Below, piece after piece: positions 22,110 to 34,899 of a stretch of DNA of 64,000 nt; position 1 is the stretch's first letter; every line of letters starts with the position of its first letter. The DNA is taken from the NCBI GenBank assembly GCA_023935145.1, contig CM043700.1, forward strand, positions 136,806,828 through 136,870,827, read 5' to 3'. Source of the DNA: Bretschneidera sinensis (Eukaryota; Streptophyta; Magnoliopsida; Brassicales; Akaniaceae). The translations under genes were made by a program, and so were the position numbers. The notes beneath the pieces are model-generated. The model made no database searches. It was not told the DNA's origin and was given only the letters and a program-made list of their open reading frames with translations.

Positions 22110-23337
22110 TGTTGACCCTTACCCGTATTTTAATGATGACAAAACACAACTATTATTACACTAACAAGTTCAAGCTAAGTGTAGTAAGCATCAAACGCAT
22201 TCAACCAAGGATCAAAGTGCAAGAACTCGAACCGAATCTTTTTATCAAGTGAAGACTGAAGAACTAGTATAGGATTAAGATATTAGACAAAATGTAAGTC
22301 TCACTTGTACAATGTAAAAGCTTGATCAAAGGCTCGAACACAAAAGGTTTTCTGAAACTGATAGTTTTAAAACAAATGTTTTCAGTTTAAAAACAGAAAA
22401 ACTGGGTTGGAAGATAACCCAGTCGACTGGGTACAAATACCAGTCAATTGGTAAAATGGACAGTGAGTCCCCAATCGACTGGATGGAACATACCTGTCGA
22501 CTGGTAAAACAGAAAGTAAGTCTCCAATCGACTGGATGAAATGTACCAGTCGACTGGTACCCCAGAAGGTTTAAAAACGGGTAAATTTAAGTGAACCTAG
22601 TCGACTGGTCTCTCGACCCAGTCGACTGGAGGTTCAAAAAATATGATCGTTGGACCTGAAAAGCTGATCTTTAAGATTCAAATTAAAGTCCAAACGGCCA
22701 TATTTTTTGATGACTATTTAAATCCATTCTATTGAGCATTCAAAAAAATGTTGCACATATTCAAAATGAGTTTAACTCACTTAATCAAGTTGTTATATTC
22801 TTTGAAACACAAAAAGCTTTGAAATATACTTGTTGAGCCATTTCTTCAAGCTTTACTTTGAAAGAGACACATTTCAGTTGTATAAGCTCTCATTTGCTAT
22901 CTCTCTACCATTTATTTTCCAGCATCTTTTGCAAAGGGATTACTTTCGAAAGAAGAGGATTCTTCTGAGAGGAAGGGGATTACTTCCGAGAGGAAGGGGA
23001 TACTTCCGAGAGGAAGGGGATTGTACAGTTTAAGCAACACCCGTAAGTTGCTTGTGTACGGTTTATGCAACACCCGCAAAGTTGTATGACTAAGTTTTCT
23101 TAGTGGATTACTTCAAAGAGTTCCTTGAAGAGAGTGGATGTAGGGTCGGAACGAATCTGATATTGCCGAACCACTATAAATTGTGTTTGCATTCTCTACT
23201 CCTTATACTCTTTATTTACAGCACATTAATTGTTTAAATTGCTTGTTGGTTATATGTTTTTATAAACTTGTATTTATTTCGCGAAAGTTTTTAAAACCCA
23301 TTTCAACCCCCCTCTTGGGTTGAAACCTCAGTCTACA
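22110..23337 (+). repeat. 3' LTR of S2
   Basis: 1228 bp. Shorter than the 5' LTR (1254 bp), partly because the GGATTACTTCCGAGAGGAAG minisatellite has fewer units (about 22937-23022). Palindromes at about 22418-22630. Confidence 0.9.
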
Positions 23338-23995
23338 ACAAAAATAAAAATCGTCGGGAATGGAAAAGTTGGTAATGATTTCTCAACCATAGATAATGCA
23401 TTGCTAGTAAAATGCCTTAGGCCAAATTTACTTAGTATTAATCAACTTTGTGACAAAGGCAACAAAGTCACATTTGAAACCAAGAGTAACAAGATCAAGT
23501 TTGTTGGGCATAGACATGAAAATGTCTATATAGTTGATTTAAAATCATTGCATTCTGAAAATGAAAAATGTTTTCCCGCATTTAGTGAAAATACATGGCT
23601 ATGGCGTAGAAGGCTTGTTCATGTGAACATGAATATACTTAAAAAAATTTATAGGAAGGATTTAGTCATCGGACTTCCCAAAATCAATTTTGAAAAAGAC
23701 AAAATATATGATGCTTGTCAAATGGGAAAACAAACTAGGATTTCTTTTAAATCAAATAATGTAGTCTCAACTACTAGACCATTAGAACTTTTGCATAAAG
23801 ATTTATTTGGTCTAATAAGTACCGTTAGTCTAGGTGGCCATCAATATGCTCTTGTTTTTGTTGATGACTGTTCAAGATATACCTTTGTTATTTTTATTGC
23901 TTACAAGGATGAAGCCTTCAAAAGATTTGAAAACTTTTGCAAAAAGGTTCAAAATGAAAAAAGGATTTATATTTCAAGCATTAGAAGTGATCATG
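23338..23995 (+). pseudogene. S1 protease end and integrase N-part
   Basis: Resumes the S1 frame after S2 (TKIKIVGNGKVG). The integrase zinc-finger region is damaged: the expected HRRLGH is RRRLVH, and CDAC is YDAC. The first catalytic Asp (KDLFG) and the SDH segment of the second are present. The frame is cut within SDHG by A2, duplicating TCATG (23991-23995). Confidence 0.85.
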
Positions 23996-25414
23996 TGTTG
24001 CACGTTTACCCACCTAAATAAATAGACGAATAAACACACTTGTTTTACTTGCAAGTGCACAAGGCCAACAGTGTAGTATAGTGTGCCAAAGCAAGATCAT
24101 CTCCACAGGGATTGGTAAAGTTCAGTTTTAGAATTATTTTCTATAGAGTAAAAAGAAATAAATAACTATTGTATGTGATTGATAATAATAAAGACATAGG
24201 GCTTTGATATCCACCACTAGTCATACTTTCCCAATTGTATAATGTATCAGTGCACTAGCCTTATCATGTATACCTAATGGTCGCCAACCTAAAGGCATGG
24301 TATCTACTTCTTAAGCTATTGATTTCCCTAAGCAACGAGTTAGGCATGGTATCTACTCTAACTCTTTTCTTCCTTAAGGGATTCAGCATGGTATCTGCAT
24401 AAGTTATTCCTTAAGAAAGCATAAGATTTATGGAAATCAACAACCACATGAGACCTAGGGCATGGTATCTACTCCCAGTTTCCCATGTTGATTAATCCAA
24501 GAATCCGATGTGGATATCTTTTGTTACTAATGTTAGACCCAGGACTTGGTCATCCAAATTGATCTAACTAACCAATCTATACCACATGCATACGTTGGCC
24601 ATACACATACATATGAGGAATTTAAATAAGCATATGCATTAATCAAGTTAAGAAACATAATAAAGGCTATTGGCAAAGATTTTATCAATGAATAAATATA
24701 TGAGAAAGCATAACTAGGGCTTCAATCGAGCCCTATAAGAAAGTTAGTTACACATGCTGTCTAAACTAAACATTATATATAAACTAAACATAGAGGGAAG
24801 AATAAACCCGAGAGAAGAGGCGTCAATTCTCTCCCAAAGCTTACATCTCCAAGTGAAAGATAAAAGAAGTGATCTCTAAGATCTCCCCGAACAAAAACTA
24901 AAACTAAAAGGAGCTTGATCCCTCAAAAGGGAGATCTACTCCAAAAGGAGTTTAAAAGATAAAAGAAGGGATCCCCAATTTGTGTGTTTTACAAGTGTAT
25001 TTATAGGGGTTGAATAACCCTAGAAGACTCAGGAAACCCTAAATTTCCTAAAACATAAAAACTCCTTTATTTCCAAAACTGGTTCTGCCACTTTACTGTT
25101 CACGCCCGTACATGTGCGCTCGATCGCAATCGTTGCGCGCTCAATTACATGCCTGCGCTCAATCCTTCTTGGGTGCGTACGAGCGCTTATGCGCTCGATT
25201 GTACCTAATAGTGCGCTCGATTGCACTTTAGCCAGCAGCTGCTCCAGGATTTCCAGATTTCTTTCTTTAAGTGCAAAAATTGTTTCTTTTTCTCCAAGAC
25301 CCTATAAAAACATGTAAAACACAAAAATGAAGTAAAATGGACTAAATTAACATAATTACGGACTTAACAAATATAAATAAAGGGGCTTAAATATGAATAT
25401 TTAAGCACCTATCA
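23996..25414 (-). repeat. 3' LTR of A2
   Basis: Plus strand TGTTGCACG...CCTATCA. Holds the GATACCA hairpin array (about 24290-24490, read as GCATGGTATCTACT on plus) and the GCGCTCGATCGC cluster (about 25115-25235). Confidence 0.88.
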
Positions 25415-26818
25415 CACCCCCAAACTTACATATTGCTAGTCCCTTAGCAATACAAAATTAAAAACTAAAATGAAAAAAATAACTATATACATATAGATCC
25501 AATATTCATAGTGTCCACAAAAGTTTAGGTCTTCACATAAAACTATGATGCGCATTCATGAGCAAGCTTAACAAATATAAACACATCTTTGCAATGAATA
25601 TGAGTTTTGAACGCAAATCACTTTCATGAGACAGTTTAAAACATTACAAGTTTGACTGATTGTGTGGTGGACTAGCACATAAAAGATTGGGTTTCCAAAT
25701 ATTTCTAATGTGTAGTGCTTCGATAACTCAAGATTCTTCAAACTTCTTATTAGAGTCAACAAAGATGGCATAGATTTTCTTCTTTTCTTTTATTTGTGAG
25801 ATTTTGGCCAAGTTCGTTCCCTTAAGCTTTCTATTTGACTCGTGTAACGAGCGTTTAGCCAATGACTCCCAAACCAGATGGTTTTAGGGTATTAGGTGTA
25901 AAGACACCCTTAAAGACTTACTAGCTCGAGTAAAAAAGGCTACGAAACTAATTGGTCTCAATGCTATCAATCAGAATTTCTACCTTTTGACGTGACACTC
26001 AATGCTTACTGAGGCAAGAGGGCCAGTTACTCAGCGAAAAGTTCTTTTTAATGATCATTATGAGCAAAAAAATTTTCACTTTATGACGTGACACTCACTG
26101 CTTACTGAGGCAAAAGGGCCAGTTACTCAGCGGAAAATTTGTTTTATTGATCTTTAGGAGCATTTTCATTTTGAGTATTAACAATCTTTTTCTATTTTCT
26201 TATGCCAAAATGTTAATCTAATAGGTCATCTGGTTCACAGTCAAGCAAAAGAAACATACAAATCAAAATTACATGTCATGCCCCACATAACTATGTGCTA
26301 ATTTGCTCGTGTTTAGTTTAAGTCGAACTTGTGAATCCTTAAATGCCTAAAAGTAAGTGATTAGGGTTTAAAACTTAATTATTAGCCCATGTGTTCAAGG
26401 TTTTAAGCTCATTTATGAAGTCAGATCATGATGTTTTGCTTAGATCACCTAAAAATTTTAGAAAGTATGAACATGCATTTATCTATAAAAACAAAATTTT
26501 GGGACATAGTGGGTGTGTGAGTATGTCCCCATACCCCCAAACTTAAATTGCACATTGTCCCCAATGTGTGAATAACATGGAAAGATCTGACTTGGAAGAT
26601 GGAGAACTAGCTGGGTCGGCATGGCTCATAGCATATCCCCAAACTTGAATGGATGCACACATTGTCCCTAAAAAATAAAAACTAACGTAATACAGGAAAA
26701 CAAGAAGTACTAAAAATAAATAAATAATAATAAATACATAAAATAATAAAAATAAAAGGATAAGCTGTGGGGTACCTCCCATGAGCGCTAAGCTTAACGT
26801 CTTCAGCCGGACCAAGCC
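25415..26818 (-). other. Non-coding interior of A2
   Basis: No gene. Carries the hairpin doublet (about 25985-26135) and AAGTTTGGGGGT-type blocks on the minus strand near 25428, 26535 and 26640 (the last one altered). Collinear with 16040-17421. Confidence 0.7.
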
Positions 26819-27880
26819 TCATTTGTCCCTAAAACTAATATTGGCAGCAACTAGCACAGGTGGTATCTTATTCTCTCCCATATAAGCATAAGTTAAGTGT
26901 TTGGGCAACTACTTGAATTCCAAGTTAGGTGCTTGTACAATAAAAGGGAGAAAACTAGTGTTAATAGGCCCAATAATTTCAAATGGATCGGTGCACTTAC
27001 TCTGAGGCTTTGGAAAGGCCCCAAGGAGGTGCACAGTATTAATGATGTCATCAGTAACATCCTTGCATTTGGGCTCAATATCCAATCTTGGGACACTATA
27101 TGTAAGAGCAGTTTCTATTGAATCAACGTGATGGACCTGAAAAGCTTCCTCAACAATACTTTGCGTCATGCATACATTAAAACATTTTATATTATCTAGG
27201 GGTAATTTTAATGCATTATATCTTTTGATTTCAACCTTCTCACCATTTACCTTCTCCATCTCACTTACTTTGGATGTGGATGCTTCTGCAGGCTCATCAG
27301 CTCTGATGATCTTACCATTTGTTAGAGTTGTCATGGCATTTAGTTGCTGATGTCCTCTTAGAGTAGGTAGTGGTTGGACTGGAAGTTCACCCAACTTTCT
27401 TTCACTTAGCTCCTTAGCCAATTGTTCCATTTGTTCCTTGAGTCTTTGAATGGCTTGCTCATGTTTTGTAGTGGTTTGTCTTTGCTCAGTCATGAACTGT
27501 TCTTGTGAAGTCATCAATTTTTGTTGCTGAGTTGCCAACTGCATCACAAGACTCTTTAGGACATTTGTCTTTGATTCCAGAACTGTTTGGGCTGCTGGTT
27601 GGGAGTTTCTTGCAAAGTTGGGGTGGTTCCGCCATCTATGATTGTAGGTATTTGTATATATGTTGTACTTGTTCGGTCCCACATAATTTGCTTGCTCTTG
27701 ATCTACAGATGAATATAAAGGGAAAATGTTAGTAGTGTGATCAAAACGAGAACATATAGCACATACTTTGAGTGGTTTGCCTCATGGACTAGGTGATATA
27801 TTTTGAGTAATCATGGTGTTTATGAGTATATCTAGCTTCCTCCCCATAGCATCTCGACAAGCATATCGAGCTTCCGTCAT
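26819..27880 (-). pseudogene. gag-like remnant of A2, longest version
   Basis: ATG at 27880-27878. A TGA replaces the CGA codon of A3 near residue 32. The knuckle lost its last Cys (to Phe). The main open stretch, 27682-26909, has the NTYN segment, a Gln/Glu-rich coiled-coil-like region, then about 90 residues absent from A1, A1' and A3 (LPTLRGHQQLNAMTTLTNGK, resembling the gag-to-protease linker of Athila). It ends at the pre-RT motif, which has an in-frame stop before LPKHLTYAYMGEN. This copy shows that the other copies carry an internal deletion. Confidence 0.75.
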
Positions 27881-28189
27881 TGGTGCTTCTCCCTTGAATG
27901 AATTAGTTGAAAAGCTTCAGTGTAGCAGTTTTAGTACTGCTGCTCAGATACTCTCTAGAGCTTTTGCACTCGAGCGCACCAAGAATAGTGCTCGATCGCA
28001 CCAAGGACTGCACTCGATCGCAATGAAGACAGAGACTCCTCCTCTGCACACCTGAACAAAAACAAAAAATGAAAAGAAGGAATAAATCTGATTTTTAATA
28101 AAAATAAAATGGAACATAATAAAATAAAATAAATAGCTTAAATAAAAAAAAACTAACGAAAATAATTCTAAAAAGAAATTTAGCACAAT

Positions 28190-28206
28190 CCCCGGCAACG
28201 GCGACA
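28190..28206 (-). other. Primer-binding site of A2 (tRNA-Asp)
   Basis: Plus strand CCCCGGCAACGGCGACA, one mismatch to the tRNA-Asp(GTC) 3' end, next to the 5' LTR. Confidence 0.85.
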
Positions 28207-28212
28207 AAAACT

Positions 28213-29623
28213 TGCTGGGTGTTTATCTACCTAAATAAATAAGCAAATAAACGCACTTGTTTTACTTGCAAGTGCACAAGGTCAACAGTGTAGTATAGTG
28301 TGCGAAAGCAAGATCATCTCCACAGGGATTGGTAAAGTTCAGTTTTAGAATTAGTTTCTTTAGAGTAAAAAGAAATAAATAACTGTTGTATGTGATTGAT
28401 AATAATAAAGACATAGGGCTTTGATAGCCACCACTAGTCATACTTTCTCAATTGTATAATGTATCAGTGCACTAGCCTTATCATGTATACCTAATGGTCG
28501 CTAACCTAAGGGCATGGTATCTACTCCTTAAGCTATTGATTTCCCTAAGCAACGAGTTAGGCATGGTATCTACTCTAACTTTTTTCTTCCTTAAGGGATT
28601 CAGCATGGTATCTGCATGAGTTGTTCCTTAAGAAAGCATAAGATTTATGGAAATCGACAACCACATGAGACCTATGGCATGGTATCTACTCTCGGTTTCC
28701 CATGTTGATTAATCCAAGAATCCGGTGTGGATATCTTTTGTTACTAATGTTAGACCCAGGACTCGGTCATCCAAATTGATCTAACTAACCAATCAATACC
28801 ACATGCATATGTTGGCCATACACATACATATGAGGAATTTAAATAAACACAGGCATTAATCAAGTTAAGCAACATAATAAAGGCTATTGGTATCAATGAA
28901 TAAATATATGAGAAAGCATAACTAGGGCTTTAATCGAGCCCTATAAGAAAGTTAGTTACACATGTTGTCTAAACTAAACATTATATATAAATTAAACATA
29001 GAAAGAAGAATAAACCCGAGAGAAGAGGCGTCAATTCTCTCCCAAAGCTTACAACTCCAAGTGAAAGATAAAAGAAGTGATCTTTAAGATCTCCCCGAAC
29101 AAAAACTAAAACTAAAAGGGAGCTTGATCCCCCAAAAGGGAGATCTACTCCAAAGGGAGTTTAAAAGATAAAAGAAGGGATCCCCAATTTGTGTGTTTTA
29201 CAAATATATTTATAGGGGTTGAATAACCCTAGAAGACTCAGGAAACCTTAAATTTCCTAAAACATAAAAACTCCTTTATTTCTAAAACTGGTTCTGTTGC
29301 TTTACTGTTCACGCTCGTACATGTGCGCTCGATTGCAATCATTGTTGGCTCAATCGCAAGCCTGCGCTCGATCTTTCTTGTGTGCGCACGAGCATTTATG
29401 CGCTCGATCGCACCTAATAGTGCTCTCGATCGCACTTTAGCCAGCAACTGCTCAAGGATTTTCAGATTTCTTCCTTTAAGTGCCAAAATTGCCTCTTTTT
29501 CTCCAAGACCCTATAAAAACATGTAAAACACACAAATGAAGTAAAATAGACTAAATTAACATAATTACAGACTTAACAAATGTAAATAAAGGGGCTTAAA
29601 TATGAATATTTAAGCACCTATCA
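28213..29623 (-). repeat. 5' LTR of A2
   Basis: 1411 bp, starts TGCTGGG (plus), ends CCTATCA. Contains the hairpin array (about 28505-28695) and palindrome cluster (about 29325-29440). Confidence 0.88.
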
Positions 29624-31934
29624 TCATGGAAAAGAATTTGAAAACCAAAGTTTTTCAAAATTTTGTGATGAAAATGGAATTGAACATAATTTTTCGGCTT
29701 CTAGAACTCCTCAACAAAATGGAGTTGTTGAGAGGAAAAATGGAGCTCTAGAAGAATTTGCAAGAACAATGCTTTGTGAAAATAGTTTACCAAAATACTT
29801 TTGGGCTGAAGCAGTAAACACTAATTGCTATATCAAGAATAGAATTTTAATTAGACCTTTGCTTCATAAAACTCCGTACGAATTATGGAAAGGTAGAAAG
29901 CCTAATATCTCTTATTTTCATACATTTGGTTGTAAATGCATCATTCTAAACAACAATAAAACTAACTTGGGTAAATTTGACTCTAAGATCGATGAAGGGA
30001 TCTTTTTAGGATATTCAACCTTTAACAAGGCTTATAGAGTCTTCAACAAGAGAACTCTAGTGGTAGAAGAATTCGTACATGTAGCTCTTGATGAGTCTAA
30101 CTCAATTAGTAATAGAGAAGTTTCCTTTAATGATGATGCAAATTTTATTCCAAGAACGAAAACACCTACTCCCATTGTTGACCCAAAGGAGAGTCCACCT
30201 CAAACAAATGAAGAGATGAAAACTCTCAAATTGGACCAACCATCTACAAGCTGACAAGAGGATAGTCTTCCCAAAGATTGGAGGTATGTAAATTATCACC
30301 CAATTGATCAAATGATTGGTGATCCTTCACAAAGGGTAAGAACTCATTCCTCTATTAGAAATATTTGCAATTATGTAGCTTATTTGTCTCAAATATAACC
30401 TAAAACTTTTATAGAAGCCAAAAAAGATAATGATTGGATAATTGCAATGCAAGAAGAAATAAATCAATTTGAAAGAAACAATGTATGGAATCTAGTTCCT
30501 AGACCTAAGAATCATACAATAATATGAACTAAATGGCTATTTAGAAATAAGATGGATGATAATGGAATAGTAACTAGGAACAAGGCTAGACTAGTTGCTA
30601 AGGGATATAATCAAGAAGAAGGAATAGACTTTGATTAGACCTGTGCTCCCATAGCTAGATTAGAAGTTATTCGAATGTTATTAGCGTTTGCATGCTTTAA
30701 TAAGTTTAAGTTATTTCAAATGGATGTAAAAAATGCATTTTTAAATAGCTTTATAGAAGAAGAGGTTTATATTGAGCAACCTCTTGGATTTGATAATCCT
30801 AGTCTTCCAAATCATGTCTACAAGCTCTCTAAGGCTCTATATGGGCTGAAGCAAGCTCCAAGAGCATGGTATGAAAGACTAAGTAAATTTTTTATTAACA
30901 ATAATTTCATAAGAGGTAAAGTGGACATAACCCTCTTCACAAAAACTCACATAAATGACACTTTACTAATTCAAATATATGTTGATGATATTATATTTGG
31001 TGCTACTAATGAATCTATGTGCCAAGAGTTTGCCAAGTGCATGCAAGGTGAATTTGAAATGAGCATGATGGGGGAGCTTACCTACTTCCTTGGACTTCAA
31101 ATCAAACAACTAAAAGGAGTCATATTCATCAATCAATCAAAGTACACTAAGGACCTACTAAAGAGGTTCAAGATGGAAAGCTCAAAGCCACTTGGAACAC
31201 CAATGAACACCTCTACAAAACTTGATCTTGATGAAGGAGGTAAATGTGTAGATACTAAATATTATAGAAGCATGATAGGAGGTTTGCTTTATTTGACCGC
31301 AAGTAGACCTGATATAATGTTCAGTGTATATATGTGTGCTAGATTTTAAGCTAATCATAAGGAATCACATGTAGTTGCAATAAAAAGAATCCCTAGATAT
31401 CTACAAGGAACTCAAACCGTAGGATTATGGTACACTAAAGATTCATCTTTTGAGCTTGTAGGATATTTAGATGCTAATTTTGCTGGATGTAGGTTAGATA
31501 GAAAAAACACAAATGGAACATGCCAATTCTTAGGTGCAATGTTAACCTCTTGGTTTTCTAAGAAACAAAACTCTGTTGCACTATCAACCGCTGAGGCGGA
31601 ATATGTAGCAGCTGGAAGTTGTTGTACCCAAGTGTTATGGATGAAACAACAACTAGAAGACTATGACATGAACTTTAAAAGTATCCCAATACATTGTGAT
31701 AATACTAGTGCTATCAACCTAACCAAAAATCCTATTCAGCACTCTAGAACTAAACGTATAGAAACCACACAACATTTCTTAAGAAACCATGCTAAAAAAT
31801 GTGATATAAGACTAGAATTCATACCTTCAGAAGATCAAATAGCTGACATTCTTACAAAACCTCTAAGTGAAGCTAGTTTCTGCAAGATTAGAATGTTAAT
31901 GGGATTGTTAGATTATGATAAACTGAATGTCTAA
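29624..31934 (+). pseudogene. S1 pol, C-terminal part: integrase C, RT, RNase H
   Basis: Begins in SDHGKEFEN (second integrase Asp) and shows NGVVERKNG with the catalytic Glu, the GYSTFNKAYRVFN segment, copia-type RT with [29 protein letters not shown] and YVDD at 30978-30989, and RNase H with CDNTSAINLTKNP and ADILTKPL. The end is at 31934. In-frame stops lie near 30254, 30398, 30526, 30637 and 31349, most explained by single changes. Most complete copia polymerase region in the window, but not functional. Confidence 0.88.
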
Positions 31935-32541
31935 ATTGCTTCATCATTCATCATTATGCATACTTGACATCTAGTGAAAGAATATTAATCCTTGTTTAAT
32001 ATCTCTCTCACTCAAGATGGCGTAGATAAACAAATTTTATACTAAGACTCAAGATTGAAAATTTTCTTAAGGGTCTAATCGACTGGTAAGTCTATCCCAG
32101 TCGACTGGAAAGTCTCTGCCTAATTTTCCAATTGACTGGTAAGTCAATACCAGTCGATTAGTTCATATAGTCTTTGTTTGGAGCCATTTTTTTGAAATTC
32201 AGTTATCACCTCAGTCGACTGGTAAAAACTACCCAGTCGACTGGTACCCTAACCTAGTCGACTGGTATGCAAAATTGTTCATCTTTGGAAAGGACCCAGT
32301 CGACTGGTATCGTGATTCTATAAATAGGCTGTTTATTTTTTTTCCTTCATATTTTCACGCCATTTTCAAAAACCTTAGCTTTCTCTCTCTACAAAATCTA
32401 GCCATTTTGATCCAAAAACCATCAAAACACTACCAAAATACTTTGATCTACTCATCCCCAACATCTATTTCAACTTTCTATGGTTGAAATCCACCATTTT
32501 CTCTCAAAACCCATTTTACCCAAAAACTCATTTTCTAAAAA
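31935..32541 (+). other. Spacer before S1 third ORF with palindrome array
   Basis: About seven CCAGTCGACTGG-type palindromes at 32078-32310 followed by TATAAATAGG near 32321 and a pyrimidine-rich leader. Same design as 19672-20183 in S2. Confidence 0.7.
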
Positions 32542-33782
32542 ATGTCCAATAGAATCCGAGTAAAATACACCACCGGGGGACCACATACGCCTACTAGGCC
32601 AAGATCCACCAAATCCCCAGCACTGGATTCATGCCGGAATGATGTGGTGGGCTTATCTAGCAAGAAGCCCAGAACATAGCTCGATGACTCTCTGTTCTCC
32701 AGCCTGGTGGCCAAGGACAGGTGTATCTCCGTAATAAGGAAAAAGAAAATCATAATAGGTAGAGTTGTCGATTTCAACTTTATTCGTCATGGTAATTTTG
32801 ATATTTTACCTACATTTGAGGCTATTAACTTGACTCCACTAGTTAAGATACATGAGAAGTACTACCCTAGACTGATTCACCAGTTCTATGCGAACTTGGT
32901 GAAACCCAGTCCACTGGCTCTGAGATTCAGAACCAGTGTCATGGGTGTGGAGTTTGAGATCAATACCGACCTCTTGATGAGCATTTTGAGGATCCCTGTG
33001 GGAGGGATCCAATGGAGTTTGGATGGATGGCCAGACAATTTCGAGGTAGAGGAGGCATGTCACATAGTTAGGGGTGACTTTAACTATGTGTTTCGACCCA
33101 CTACATTTCACACATGTAGTGACATGCCCCTAGACTTAAAGTTGTTTAACCCCATTGTGAGTTGGACCATCCACCCAAGACTAGGGAGTCGGGGATATCT
33201 ATCTAAGATAGATACCGTATTGATTTGGTGCCTTAAAACTGGGTACTACTTCAATATATACCCCATGCTGCTCACCAACATGATTAATGGCGAAGTGAGC
33301 GACTCTGGATGTCTTACCTATGGGATGCTCATCACGCTCATACTCTAGCACTTTCGGGTGCCTCTCCCTGCTTCTGAGGCTCAGGATATTGGCCTCAAGG
33401 ACATCATCAACGTATTTCACTAAAGAATATGGGATGTGCGGTCTGCTACAGCTTCATCTACTCCAAGGTCGGGAAGTACATTCGGATTAGAGAGGATGAC
33501 AGCAGTGATGACAAGGACGAGGGTGCCGCTACTGCTACTGATATGGATACGAATACCTGAACACCTCCCATGGGTGCCTTGAGTGCCGATCAGGCTGGAT
33601 ACGATGATCTACTTCAGGCTATCATGATCCTCTAGCTGACTATACGGTCCAGATTTCAAACCTTGAGCTCTTCCATTGAGACCCTCCGGGATAACTTCGA
33701 GCTGTACCGAGAGCGCACCAAGAGTTCCCTAGCTGAGATTTGGGATCTCATTCATGATGGCTCGGACTCTCCCGCTCTATGA
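32542..33782 (+). pseudogene. S1 third ORF (env-position ORF)
   Basis: ATG at 32542, TAG near 32677, then a 213-residue open stretch 32707-33348 with the same core as S2 (HQFYANLVKPSPLALRF, SLDGWPDNFEVEEACH, IDTVLIWCL). More stops follow and it ends at a TGA near 33780. Function is unknown. The family resembles the putative plant transposon protein found beside many plant retroelements. Copies in S1 and S2 conserve the central part better than the ends. Confidence 0.7.
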
Positions 33783-34124
33783 ATCACTTCACTATTTTCC
33801 TTTCGATGTACATTTTTAATGTAGACTTTTCATTATTCTTAGCACGGACATATTTTCATATTTTTATGTCTTTTGCACTTCTGTTTCGGCTCTATGAAGC
33901 CTACCTTGTATAGAAATTTGTTATAAAAGATGATGGATCATGCTTAAACCTATTTCTTTTACTTGTTTTACTTATATGTAATATAGTTGCATGCTTTTTA
34001 TATCTTAATATTCAGATTAAAACTATAAAACTGCTTTTATATGTATGGAAACTTTCGGTTCTTCCCGAGAAGGCTTTTGAACTCCAAATAATGCCAAATT
34101 TTTGCATACAAGTTTGTTTATATA
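33783..34124 (+). other. S1 non-coding 3' region, truncated
   Basis: Matches 21447-21770 of S2. A deletion then removes the polypurine tract and the start of the 3' LTR. Confidence 0.65.
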
Positions 34125-34899
34125 GACAGTCCCCAGTCGACTGGTACATTGGGCAGAAGGTTCCCAGTCGATGGTAAGTCATACCCAGTCGACTGGTACC
34201 TTCAATAGTCTTAAAAATGTGATTTTTAAGCATGATCCAGTCAACTAGTGGTTCAAAAAATATGACCGTTGAGACGCGAGATTTCAACAAAACTTGCTCC
34301 AAAACATTCAAAATCAGTTAAAAATGGGCATATTACTCAAAGCTATATAAGCCCACTCTATTGAGCATTTCAAAAAGAGAGAACACTCATTCAATCAAGT
34401 TTTTACTTATTGATACTCAAAAAGCTTTGAAAAATTGATTGTTGAGCCATTATTCAAGCTTTACCTTGAAAAAGAGATATTATTCAATTGTGTAAGCTTC
34501 CATTGTTGTCTCTCTACCATTTACTTTACAGTATCTATTGTAAAGGGATTAACTTTTGAAAGGAAGGGATTAGCTTCCGAGAGGAAGGGGTTTGCTTCCG
34601 AGAGAAAGGGATTGATTGTAAGGTTTATGCAACACTCGTGAAGTTGCACGACTAAGTTTCTTAGTGGATTACTTCAAGGAGGTTCCTTGAAGAGAGTAGA
34701 CGTAGGATCGGAACAAATCTGATATTGTCAAATCACTATAAACTGAGTTTGCATACTCTATTCCTTAAACTCTTTATTTACAACATATATTACTTGTTTA
34801 TATGCTTGTGGTGTTATCTGTTTTATAAACTTTGTTTAATCCGCGAAAGTTTTTAAAACCCAATTCACCCCCCCTCTTGGGTTGAAACCTCAGTCTACA
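34125..34899 (+). repeat. 3' LTR of S1, 5'-truncated
   Basis: Starts inside the LTR at GACAGTCCCCAGTCG (5' counterpart near 4998) and ends TCTACA at 34899, followed by GCTTT. Keeps a few palindromes and the GGATTAGCTTCCGAGAGG minisatellite (34544-34612). Confidence 0.85.

Larger units (their letters stand above)
8070..23337 (+). mobile_element. SIRE/Maximus-like copia element S2, nested in S1
   Basis: Bounded by TGTTGACC at 8070 and TCTACA at 23337, with target duplication ACAAA at 8065-8069 and 23338-23342. Removing the element and one ACAAA rejoins the S1 frame across the protease region. About 10 kb of its own sequence remains once A3 (13509-18765) is removed. Both LTRs, the primer site, gag, pol, third ORF and polypurine tract can be recognised, but gag and pol carry stops, frameshifts and a deletion in RNase H. 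Confidence 0.93.
23996..29623 (-). mobile_element. Family A element, copy A2, complete, nested in S1
   Basis: 5628 bp, target duplication TCATG at 23991-23995 and 29624-29628. LTRs 23996-25414 (1419 bp) and 28213-29623 (1411 bp), interior 2.8 kb. Removing it rejoins the S1 integrase frame within SDHGKEF. It keeps a longer gag tail than the other family-A copies. Confidence 0.94.
4651..34899 (+). mobile_element. SIRE/Maximus-like copia element S1, interrupted three times
   Basis: The LTR is entered at its third base (TTGAC) because A1 sits in it. Own sequence: 4651-8069, 23338-23995 and 29624-34899. Order is LTR, tRNA-Met(i) primer site, gag, protease, [S2], integrase N-part, [A2], integrase C-part, RT, RNase H, third ORF, truncated 3' LTR. 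Lineage is inferred from the LTR of about 1.2 kb, the gag style and the extra ORF after pol. Its right flank is GCTTT (34900-34904) inside copia B. The matching left flank GCTTT followed by TGTTGAC is found at 59906-59917. Several stop codons show that it is inactive. Confidence 0.88.
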
